DNA of 64,000 nucleotides, taken from positions 8,429,225 to 8,493,224 of the forward strand of contig CM119269.1 in the NCBI GenBank assembly GCA_051294375.1, given 5' to 3'. A program made the position numbers and the translations under genes. Below the pieces are notes generated by a model. That model ran no database searches, was not told the origin of the DNA, and saw only the letters and a program-made list of their open reading frames with translations. Shown here in pieces: positions 23,012 to 33,441 of this stretch (position 1 is its first letter; every line of letters starts with the position of its first letter). The DNA is from Paraspadella gotoi. Lineage: Eukaryota; Chaetognatha.

Positions 23012-23568
23012 TAGGATAATAAAACAAACTTGAAAATCGATGTGAAAGCATTTGATGCCAAGTTCGTTTTCCCAAAGCTTGCTACCCTGCTTGTCGATCG
23101 GTTGGCCGTTAGTCAGTGACGCTTCGGGAAAGCATTCACGGAAAAGTCCGTAGTGACGCGTGAACAACTCGTGACGATCGTTGCTGTGAATTGTAAAATA
23201 TTTTGGTTTAGTGTCTCAGTATCATATTAGTTTATATTCTCTCTATTTTTCATAGTTAAAAAAAAGGAAATATGAATGTCTTTTTCCCTACTAAATGTGA
23301 TTTTTAAAGAGTTTTCAATCTGTCAACTCAGTGTAAAGGTTAATTTTTACCTCTGGGAAATCATGCTTTAAAGACAAAAATAACAACCAAATAACGCAAT
23401 ATTACTATTTATTATACATTATTAATAAATTAATTACCTGCCAAAACTCCTTTGATTCTCCATTTCCATCCAATGATCCGTGGAAAAAGCAACGATACAA
23501 GCGACCAACGCTAAGATCAATGACAGGACGGCGATTCCCGCCAAACAATTACGTCGTTCCAATGTCAT
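18606..23568 (-). CDS. claudin-superfamily four-helix membrane protein, TMEM178-like (7 exons, complete)
   Basis: Exons in coding order are 23568-23438, 23183-23030, 22948-22797, 21754-21607, 21237-21086, 19075-19027 and 18776-18606. All phases agree, giving 318 aa. The first helix ends in 'VAFSTDHWME', like the TDHWYE of TMEM178. An extracellular loop has 'YGLFRECFPE' (claudin-type GLW-x-C region) and 'GIKCFHIDFQ'. Helices 2 and 3 are 'FSMMILGMIFFVVALLLL' and 'AFTILAALVVLIAIILF'. The fourth is 'YAVAWVAIFLAIICAVIVTF', preceded by HLSWS as in TMEM178. A cytoplasmic tail of about 75 residues has tyrosines (YDNEYY). Human TMEM178A is 297 aa and acts in the ER/plasma membrane on calcium handling; that role here is inference. 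The exon 3 donor (GTGCAA) is weak but the phase and the TM2-TM3 join fit. Intron 2 is about 81 bp and largely (CT)n. Confidence 0.87.
19225..20808. repeat. minisatellite, ~23 copies of a ~69-bp unit, in intron 5 of the TMEM178-like gene
   Basis: The unit is approximately 'AAAAGAAAATCGCTTCTCTT' + 'TCTTTTCACTTTTCATTTTT' + 'ATTTTCGCTCCTCATCTTTT' + 'TATTTTTAT'. CGCTCCTCAT or a one-base variant occurs 23 times at 60-75 base spacing. Units alternate between CTCATCTTT and CTCATATTT variants over parts of the array, suggesting past two-unit expansion. Because 69 is divisible by three, long spurious frames run through it. Confidence 0.95.
21466..21530. repeat. short GGAGGAATCC tandem repeat
   Basis: Four copies of GGAGGAATCC(C/A)-type units. 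A related set (GGAATTCCTCC/GGGATTCCTCC) lies in XK-like A intron 3 near 14,045-14,085. Confidence 0.7.
22025..22257 (+). repeat. tRNA-derived SINE-like repeat, family 1, copy 3 (full length)
   Basis: Full-length copy in intron 3 of the TMEM178-like gene, antisense to that gene's transcript. It begins TGGTGGACTAAAATCCACCA (terminal hairpin), has 'GGGGTTCTAGCCCGG' (B-box fit) and CTGTAACACGGTGTTACAG (inverted repeat), and ends near ATAACAATAATTACTGTCTC. Confidence 0.85.
22310..22712 (-). repeat. two adjacent reversed SINE-like copies, family 2
   Basis: Two partial, diverged copies (about 22,310-22,470 and 22,553-22,712) match the family 2 element at 38,976 in reverse. Shared pieces include 'GGTACCAGGTTGTCATGAGTTG' type sequence, 'CTTCCCG(A/T)A' and 'GGTAGGTATTTGGTT'. 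They lie next to a family 1 copy, so this intron is a SINE insertion hot spot. Confidence 0.65.
22968..23007. repeat. (CT)n microsatellite in intron 2 of the TMEM178-like gene
   Basis: The intron is about 81 bp and half of it is this run, read as GA on the sense strand. Confidence 0.95.
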
Positions 23569-23579
23569 TTTTACAGTGG

Positions 23580-26390
23580 GAAATTACTACGGTTGCTGTA
23601 TTTGGTGTAGTTGGTGAAGTTTTTTTTTTTTGATTTTATTTCGCTGGCTTGTTTTATCGTTCTTAATTGTTTATTATGCTCTATTGTTTTTAGTTCTTAT
23701 TATTTTAAGAAAGGGAAATAAGAAAAATTACGCTGTTTTGTTTCTTGTAGTTGTTGTTTCCTTTTTCTGTTGTTATTTCGTTTATCGTATTTCGCAATAT
23801 ACGTGGTTGGTGGCGACTTCAACGGGGAAGATTTCTGTCAAACTCGATCAAACTTGAAAAAAAAAAAAGAATTTCTTGCTGACGACAGAATTGGGCGACG
23901 CCTCTCGGCGAAAGGTTGGACCGAATCCGGTTTTGCGCGGAAAGCGGAGGCACGGTGGTCGTCGTCGTCTTTGTCAAGATTCACCACAGAATGAACAATG
24001 TTGCTCCTCTGTAACTCTTTACCCGCGTTTGTCCAGATCGTCTAGTTTTAAAATTATTCCGCTAATTGCGATCTATCTTTCTAAATCTTATTTAATAAGA
24101 AGACGCGCTTCCGATTCTTTAAACAACCCGGACGCGAACTATAGACCTTTCAGTCACGACTATTCGACATTGATTACGAAGCCGTCTCGCTTGACGAACC
24201 TTCCCTTTTATTCGTCGTCTGCTACACAGTAAAAATCAGGTTTTTATAGTTGCGATTTCGAGAATTCTAAAAGTGGGAGAGAGAAAGAGAGAGAAAGTTA
24301 ATTGTCCTGTTCATCCCTCGCCTGAGGTGTCTGACTAAATTCGGATGGGGAGCGCGTGAGAAGAAGACAAAGAAAAAGGAGAGAAGAAAACAAAGGAGAT
24401 ACTCAAAGGGAAAGGAGAGGAAATAATAATACGGAAAATATATAAAATAAGAATATAAATAAATATGAATAGTATGATATATAATACCTATATAATATAA
24501 AATGAAAATAAGAAAATATGATAATTTTATTATTTTCAATTATTGTTGCCTATTATTTCAAATTTTGTCTCCAATCTCAAATCACAACGAAAGAAAGGAT
24601 GATTGATAATGTCTGATAATTTTATTATAAAAAAAATTTAAAAATTTAAAAAGTATTAAAAGTTAATCCATTATATTTTTTCATATTTTTGAAAATTTTT
24701 TCATTAATAATATAAATCAAATATTGTAATAATATAATTTTGTTTACAAATATTTTTTTTGATAAATAAAAAAAATAATTACTATTAAAAGCTGGGTAAG
24801 AGTTGAAAACAGCATTAACTTACGAGAAACAAACTCAATGGTGGGTGTAAATGTTATAATCAACGATTTATATTTATGAAAAAACGCATATATTCTTTGA
24901 CAACTAACGGAAAATATTCATGATAAAACAGACAATTTTTATTATATTGCCGGAAAGTGTTTACACGGACCGTAAACCTCGTTTATACTAAATATTAATT
25001 ATCTCTACGAAAAACTTTTTACCATTTATGTTTTTGACAAATTCGGAATACGCTTCTTTTAAACCATTCAAATTAACTAATTCAAAAAGAGCTTTAGATG
25101 ATTTAAATTATTATACTACCCGATCCTTCAAATCATATCAGTAACAAATTAACAATATCGTCGGTTAGAATACAAACCAATTCATAAAGAAAGGTTTTAA
25201 AATAATATGCTACTTTAGTATACTTCACATCATATCAGTCACGACATTGTAATTTTCACTGAGGTTCTTCTCATTAGACTATGTTATGGTCGTCGTCGTC
25301 TTCATCGTCGTCAACTTGTAAACTGGCAGATATTTGGCGGCAGACAAAGAAAGAGAGAGAGAGGTATATTATAATTACCAACCAGCTCATTCATAAAAAG
25401 TCAAACTGTCGATAGCTACCTGATTTCGCAACCAATTATCCAGGAAACCGACAGCGAATAAAGGAAGGCTGAAGATTATTGGGAGCAAAAAGGTAACTAG
25501 AAAATTGGCGTGTGATAAGGGTGTGCACTAAGGGCGCCAAACTTGGATGATTGCACAATAGAGTGGAGCACTCAAGAACAAAAAATCTATTTGAATGATT
25601 AAACAAGGAAATTTAGATGTGAGATAGTATGATTAACTAGTATTAAAAATATTTTGTTAATATAGTCTGGGAACAGAACAGTAAAATACAATATATTTAT
25701 ACATTGTGTAATTTTCTCTCTTTTCGTTGTTCAATAATATCAGCAGATTCGAAAACGAAAGTTTTTAGTATTTTTTAGAACTGTAACAACGTGTTAAGGG
25801 CAACAAGCATGCGAAGAGTACCCTAAGGGTGCAGTAAAAATACTACTTCGCCTCAGGGTGCAGTAAGAACTGTAATAGTTTAGCAACTAGCAAGCACATT
25901 AAGGGCATCAACTGGGCAATTAAGATGCGATTAGGGTAACTAGGGTGCATTAAAGAGTGCAGAAATTGTGGATAAAGGCAGTATGCACTAAAATATCATT
26001 TGATCGTGTGATGACTGTCGAGAGAAAAGAGATTGAGTGGTATTAATTGGAGATTGGAGAAGGTCAACGGTAACAGATGAAATTCTTTCTGCGTTTTTTC
26101 AATTTACATGTATGTCAAAGAAAGCGAAATAGTTATTCTTCACCACCGTCGATTCTTTTTAATGATTATGCGTATATAATATATATATTCATAAATATAA
26201 CGGTTTTTTTTCCAAAGTCAGAGAGGGAATTTTAAAACAAACTTGGGACTGCCTTTGCCATGGACTCTCTACCTCTTCATTTTCTGTTAAAAATATCAAT
26301 AGAATTGAAAAAAATATAATTTGTAAATTTAATCGTGCTTATGGTTCTTGAAAAACACGGTTTAGCATTTAGTCGCCAAACTTTTAATCC
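23580..26390. other. intergenic, no gene seen
   Basis: AT-rich sequence upstream of the TMEM178-like gene. A somewhat GC-richer stretch at about 23,880-24,235 is open in two plus frames but lacks recognisable features or repeats and is probably 5'-flanking or UTR sequence of the minus-strand gene. Around 25,780-25,990 there are imperfect repeats of 'AAGGGTGCAGTAA' and 'GGGTGCATTAA'. Confidence 0.5.
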
Positions 26391-27374
26391 AGATATTTTT
26401 AGTCGGATCTGCTTATCAGCAGATCTGAAGAGAGAGAACGTGAATGAAAAACTCGACTTTATAATTCACTTGGTCGGTCCGTCGGTCCGCCCCCTCAATA
26501 TTGTCGGGCACTAACTTATATCATGTCAGAACATCGAATTATGATAAATTATGCAAAAAATATTATGTCCGTCCGTCCGTCCGTCCGTCCGTCCCACCTT
26601 AGCAAAAAACACCAATTACTCGTGATTGGATGGATGGATTTGAATGAAATTTTGTGTGTGGGTAGGGAAGTGTGTGATTGAGCTGGATATAAAGTTTCGA
26701 TGGAATCGTCCGAGTGGAAATGAGTTTAAATGGAAAAAACAAAAAAATATAATTCACAATTTGAATACCAATTGCTCATGAGTGGATGGGGCGATTGACC
26801 TGGAATTTTGTATGTGGGTAGGAAAGTGTGTGATTGAACAGGAAAACAAGTTTCGATGGAATCGTTTGAGTGGAAATGAGTTTAAATGGAAAAAACAAAA
26901 AACCTGTTTCACTAATTGATTATGATTCTTTTTCTTTTAATATTAAATGTATATGCAGGATGTATTAATAAATCAAATAATTAATCAGTTAATTAATAAC
27001 TCGTGATTGGCTGGTTGGATTGGAATAAAATTTTGTGTGTGGGTAGGAAAGTGTGTGATAAAGCTGGATATAAAAGTTTCGGTGGAAACGTACGAGTGGA
27101 AATGAGTTTAAATGAAAAAAATATGAGTCAATATTTACCCATAATAGATTGAGATGAAATTATGTGCGCGGGTAGGAAAGTGTGTGAAGAAGCTAGATAT
27201 AAAGTTTTGACGGAATTGTGCCAGTGGAAATGAGTTTAAATTGAAAAAACATAAGTCACATTTACTTGAATCTTTATTATTTATGATTACTAATAAATGT
27301 TTTAATTAATTAATTAATTCATGTGAAGAAATGATGCAATTTAAAAAAATGATGCAAATTGAAAAAATGATGCA

Positions 27375-27413
27375 AGTTAAAACAATCTTAAAAGCATAAG
27401 GATCGTCGCAATT

Positions 27414-27448
<35 letters not shown>

Positions 27449-27528
27449 TAAAAACGAAATGAAAACACGATGTTACAAGTTAAAAAAATCTTAAAAGCAT
27501 AAGGATCGTCGCAATTGCAAAGAAAGAA

Positions 27529-27559
<31 letters not shown>

Positions 27560-27640
27560 TAAAAACGAAATGAAAACACGATGTTGCGATAGCAAAATGA
27601 TAACATGCACAAATGCGATGCCTAATTTTACGAGTTCAAT
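27375..27640. repeat. direct duplication (about 92-bp units) with internal GA runs
   Basis: 'AATCTTAAAAGCATAAGGAT' + 'CGTCGCAATTGCAAAG' + GA run + 'ATAAAAACGAAATGAAAACA' occurs twice in tandem. Reversed matching pieces flank the CTTT-rich block at 36,905-37,490, so the same sequence was inserted there in the opposite orientation. Confidence 0.8.
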
Positions 27641-28949
27641 CCTTTTTCAATTTTTTTGTTTAATAAAAGTAGGGAAGTCTGGCGTTAAGCGTCCGAGATA
27701 AAAATTAGCGAATAAAAAAGTTGTTATTTTACTCACTGAATAAAAATACTTAAAATACTTACAAAATACATAAAATTGATAAAATTATTATTCCTATAAC
27801 ATTGTTCAATCACATGCAATATATCTAGTAAGGCGGGCCAAAATAGAACACTTTTTATAACTTCTAGTTCTCTCAAAAAAAATTTTTTTTTCCTTCTACT
27901 ACTAAATCGATTTTCAATGTAACTTTTTGAATTAGTTCATGGGGTTGTTGCACTGAAGCTTTTAAAATATAACAAATGACAAAAAAAATTTTAAAAATTT
28001 GATTTTTTAAGAACGGATTCTTATAAAGCTTAATAAGTTAAATGAAAGTTAGTACTATAATTTTTTAAAATTTTGACAATAAATTGGTTAAAAATATAAA
28101 AAACCTTAAAAAATCATCATCATCATTGGCTGAATTTTATAGTTTTTTAAATTTTTCATTAATAAAACAAAACAATTTTAAAAAGTTGTATTAATAACCT
28201 TTATCTAACTTTTAAAGCTCTATAAAAAAAAATTTAAAAATTTTTAAAAAAATGTTAACTTTATATAGTAATAAAATAATCTTTAAATGCTTCCGTGTGC
28301 TTATTAATAAGCAAAATTTTAAAAATTATTTTCATTTTCATATTATTAGTCGCTTAACCATTATTTATTCGAGAGAACTTCTAGTTTTCAACCTGTTCCG
28401 GCCTAATATCTAGTGCCTTTTTTTCATTGAAATCGATAGATATTAACTAAAAATATTAGAATTAATTTTTCTTTTTGATATAATAAGAGAACCGAACTTC
28501 TGTCGCTTGATGTCGTTAGGTTACTAATTAATATGCGTTTGAGGATTCCGAATATGTTTTTAAAATTTACTTACATAGATGCGCATAGACGCAATATGCC
28601 TTGAAAGCAAGTTGTTTGGTTTGGTCACTTATTTGGTAATAAAAAAATAGAATTTCTTTGATATCTTTTGAACCAAAAATGATAAAACGATGAGACTGGT
28701 ATCATATTAAAGCCATAATTATGGGGCATCTTTTCCATATAATTTTTTTAAATGTTTCAAAGGATTTTTTTTAAAATCTTGATCGGAATCTTAGTCAAAA
28801 GTATAACAACTTTTGAAATTAAATTAAACACACTTAGCCACATTTCAAAAAATAAATAAATATAGATTCTGAAAGAAATAATTTTAATGCATCATGTGAG
28901 GTATCATATGAAAGCTAACGATGTCTGCTACATGACAGCACGTAAAAAA

Positions 28950-28950
28950 C

Positions 28951-28993
<43 letters not shown>

Positions 28994-29025
28994 AAGAAAG
29001 AGAGAAAGAAAGAAAGAAAGAAAGA
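28950..29025. repeat. (GA)n/(GAAA)n microsatellite
   Basis: GA run grading into AAAG repeats inside copy 1 of the pearl-like element. Confidence 0.95.
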
Positions 29026-29273
29026 GAGTTTTAGGACAAATCAAAAGCGGCATCAGCAGAGGCAGCCAGAAAAAAAGAATGATACGAGTTGAAAAATTGA
29101 TGTGAGTTAAAAAAAATTGTTATTTATCATCTGATTAGCTGATTTCCGCTTAATTATCGTAGGCAGATCCGACATTGTTTGCTCAAACTTGTTTTTATAA
29201 TACTAGCTTAGTTAAACTACATATTACATAATACATATCTCTATAAAGCCCCTCCAGGCTCCAGCCCTAAAAA

Positions 29274-32200
29274 ATGGAAACCGTACACTTGCTTCTCCTC
29301 TTGCAAATTTGTCTCAACGTTTTCGATGTGATTACGGACATTCACACGTCGGCCCGGAAAATCCGCTCGGGTCAGCGTTACAACCAAGCAGTTGGGTGGG
29401 CGTTGTCCCTCGTGTTGCTCCTTCACGTTGCAGTCAGCTCGTTCTACTCGCTGTCGATCATTTTGAAGAACAAAAGACAATACGCGAGATTCTTTAAGAA
29501 TTGGATCCGAACGGCGGCGATTGTCGCCCTACATATCGCTGGTTTGGGCAACCTAGCTTTAATGGTTGACCTCTTCATTGATGAACGGGTATGTAAAAGT
29601 TTTGCAGTAACATGACGTAACATTGACTAATAAGGGTGAAGTAAAAGTTTGGAATCAAAATTTAGTAATTATATCTTAAAACCTAATACTAATCTTTTTT
29701 TTCTTTTACTAATATAGTAGCCCAGTCAGCTTATTTTGTCTTGTACTACCCTGATATAATATTAAAATTTAAAAAATGTATTTTTGGCCAATTTATTGAA
29801 AAAAATTTTAAAAAGGATTATACTGTCATCTTTCCCCAATTTAGTAACAAATTGAAATTCGGTCTTAAAATTTCAAAATTTTTATTTTAAAATTTTAGTT
29901 TATTATATATTCATTATTATATATGAAAAGCTCACTGGAACCCAGAAAATATAAAATGAAAAATTAAATTTACCAAAGTATTTTTATGGGTTTTTTACTA
30001 TGCTCATTACTCAATTTTAATTTTGTAAAGTTTATTATTTTTAAATCTCTCTATTGACCACAGAACGCTGTTAATGGTTTTCACATAATTGTGACTAATT
30101 CAAAATTAAACGTTTTTCATATTATGGGGTAAAACAATAAATATCTAAGGTGAATAAGAATCCACTTACCATTCAGGCTGCTTGGTCGGTCGGTCGCTAA
30201 TTTGCCTTCTACCCCTAAGACCTGAGGAACCACATTATTGGTTAATTATTGGTTAATAGAGTGTAGTGAAAGTTACTTACGGAAACTCTAAAAGTCAATT
30301 ATGAACAACATACCATCAGTAAACATTAATTTGTAAAAAAAATTAATCTTATATTTTTAAATTTTTGCAGTAGGCTATATTTATATATAGTACTATCCTT
30401 ATAAAATCTAAAAAATTTCAAAATAGGCTTTTCTTAATTTTGATTGCAGATTTAAATTTCTCGTCAAAAGTTGATAAAAAATATAAATCATTTTTAAAAA
30501 ATTATTTTATTAAGTGGGTTAAAAATTAAAAAAACTATCTTTAATATATAAAAAATTAATTTTCAGCTTAAAATATAGCTTTTTCTAATTTTTGACCCAC
30601 TTAATGAAGGAATTTTTCAAAAAACTGTTTTGAAATTTTAACATTTATTGGATTAGTACTAGTATAAATATGGCCTACAGCATAAAATTTATTATAAATT
30701 TTTTTATTACATAATTGTTCATTAGTATAATGTTGTTCGTTCCTCACTTTTAGAATTTTAATTAAAGTTAAATTTAGAAATTTTACTACGCCTTATTGGT
30801 TAATACTGTAGAAGACAAAAATACGGGAAAATAAATGAAGGGAAAAAGGTGAAGGATTGTGTTTAACCAACGTAGAAAGAATTTTATTTCTAAGATCTAC
30901 TGTTTGAAATATTTAGTTCTCAAAAGAAAAGTCGCATTCTTTAATGATTGAAATATTTTAATCAATAACTTTAACCTTGTTTTGTCTATGGTGGTAGTTT
31001 TAATGCAATCTTTAACTTTGTTTTGTCTTTAGTCTTAGCTTTTTTTGATGCTCTGATTTTGATGTACTAAATCAATTTGTTGAATTCGAAATAAAACGCA
31101 TATATAACCCGCCTGTAAAATAGTTTAGGGACTTTTAATTAAGATAATATTTATGTGGGAGATTGTATTAAAAACATTGTTTGAGTACTTGGCTCTAACT
31201 TAATTTATACCTTGTAGATTTCGCTATCAAAAATAAGAATCAATCCAAATCACGTGATTTTAATAATAAAATAATTGGATCAGAAGGGCCTCGTCCAATC
31301 AGAATCTAGAAATAAATAATTACCAATGAAAGCATAGGACGAGTTTGAGAGTTAAAGCTACTAACGTTATTAGTATTCTATATAAAACCGAATATTAATT
31401 TAGAAAATTATTAAAATATTTATAAACTATTTAACAATTTAATTTATAATAATTATATTTTGTCTCTTCTTTTTTATGAGGATAATAAAGAGCAGTAATG
31501 GACTGTGCTGTAGGCTCCAGTGGAGCACTGCATTAAAGGCAAATTAACCCAGCCGTCTCATTTTTAGTCGGATCTGCTTATCAGCAGATTCCGACTCTAT
31601 AATGCACTTTGTCGGTCCGTTGGTCCCACCCCTAAATCTTGTCGGTAAATCATTTTTATCACATCAGAACATCATATTATGCTAAATTAAGCAAAAAAAG
31701 ATGTCCGTCCGTCGTGTCCTGTCCTGTCTTCAATTATTCGTGATTGGATGGTTGGAATAGAATGAAATTTTGTGTGTGGGTAGGAAAGTGTGTGATTGAG
31801 CAGGATATAAAGTTTGGATGGAATCGTACAAGAGGAAATGAGTTTAAATGGAAAAAACATAATTCACATTAACTTAAATCTTTTTACTAATTTTAACCCA
31901 TAATTACTCGAATTAATCATAATTGGATAGATAGATTGAAATTAAATTTTGTGTGTGGGTAGGAAAGTGTGTGATGAAGCTGGATATAAAGTTTAGATTG
32001 AATCTTGCAAGTGGAAATGAGTTTAGATGGAAAAAAACATAAGTCACTTTTATTTGAATCTTTTTAATAATTTTATTCCATAATTAATCGATTTATTTAT
32101 AATTGGATGGATAGAATGGGATTAAATTTTGTGTGTGGGTAAAAAAGTGTGTGATTGAGCAGGATATAAAGTTTTGTTGGGATCGAGGAGTGGAAATGAG

Positions 32201-33408
32201 TTTGCATGGAAAAAACCAAAGTCAAGTCGACTTGAATTTTTATTATTTATGCTTACTCATGAATGCCTTAATTAATTAATTAATTATTTAATTAATTAAA
32301 TTAATTAAGTGAAAAAATGATGCAAGTTAAAATATTATTCATATTGAAAAAATGATGCAAATTGAAAGATTGTTGCAAGCTTAAAGAATGATGCAAGTTG
32401 AAAGAATGTTGAAAGTTGAAAGAATGATGCAAGTTGAAAAAATGATGCAAGTTGAAAGAATGGTGCAAGTTGAAAGATTGATGCAAGTTGAAAAAATGAT
32501 GCAAGTTTAAAAAATGATGCAAGTTTAAAAAAATTATATAAGTTGAAAAATGATGCAAGTTTAAAAAATGATGCAAGTTGAAAAAAAAGAATTGCGTGTT
32601 AAAAAAATGATATGAGTTGAAAAAAATGATGCAAATTTAAAAATAATGCAAGTTAAAAGAATGAATGCAGTTGAAAAAAATGATGCAAGTTGAAAAAATG
32701 ATGCAAGTTAAAAAAAAGGTTGCAAGTTAAAAAAATGATGCAAGTTGAAAAAATGATGCGAGTAAAAAAAATGATGCAAGTTGAAAAAATGATGCGAGTA
32801 AAAAAAATGATGCAAGTGGAAAAAATAATAATATTTGAAAAAATTATTTGTACTTTATTTGTAATTATTTCTACTATAGTATTTATTTATTCATTTATTT
32901 AGCTGATTCCCGCTTAATTATCGTGGGCAGATCCGACATTGTTTGCTCAAACTTGTGAGTTAAAAACTAACTATTGACAAACTTTTGTAGAAAGATTTCT
33001 TTATTCTTTATTCTTCTTTTCAAACTCCTCTTTAAGTCCTACCTCACATCGGATCTCAATCAATTGCAATGGTATCGCTACAAAAGAGATATTTTCACTG
33101 CAACAAATTTCATCCACATTTTCTTGGAGTCATGGCCGCAGGTTTTGATCCAGACAGCGGGCATCCTCTTGAGCTGGACTAGCGACTCGAGAATGGTGTG
33201 CCTTTACGACTCTTGGATGAACATAACGGAAAAAGGACCATTCAAACAAAAGTTATTCACTCATTTGTTGACCGAGGAAGGGCCTAAGAACACAAGCTGG
33301 CCTTGTCTGTGCGATGTAATTAACTCCAACGCAAACTACCAAAGGTCATTTGGTTGAGAATTGGGCGAAATGCTCTTTGATGCCCCCTTGCCGTATGACG
33401 AAGCAGTG

Positions 33409-33441
<33 letters not shown>

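Larger units (their letters stand above)
26396..29191 (+). mobile_element. pearl/Helentron-like non-autonomous element, copy 1 (about 2.8 kb)
   Basis: The left end 'TTTTTAGTCGGATCTGCTTA' and right end 'CGTAGGCAGATCCGACATTG' share the inverted terminal core GTCGGATCTGC / GCAGATCCGAC. After the left end come a (GTCC)n microsatellite (26,568-26,595) and four tandem units of about 120 bp (26,619, 26,774, 26,999 and 27,150), each carrying 'TTTTGTGTGTGGGTAGG' and 'GTGGAAATGAGTTTAAATGG'. A short GATGCAA(G/A)TT array and GA blocks follow. No transposase or Rep/helicase frame is visible. The order of terminal sequence, ACGG-type microsatellite, then 100-160 bp tandem core is the published layout of bivalve pearl elements, now placed with Helentrons; assignment is by structure only. 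Later sequence (27,600-29,100) may include other insertions. Confidence 0.65.

Noticed and set aside
26568-32825. CRISPR-like spacing of repeats
   Set aside because: The 120-bp and 16-bp repeats are contiguous and degenerate, without unique spacers, and the genome is eukaryotic.
32301-32902. Frames reading HHFLNLHHF and MQVKKMMQVEKMM
   Set aside because: Products of the 15-17-bp array in the pearl-like element.
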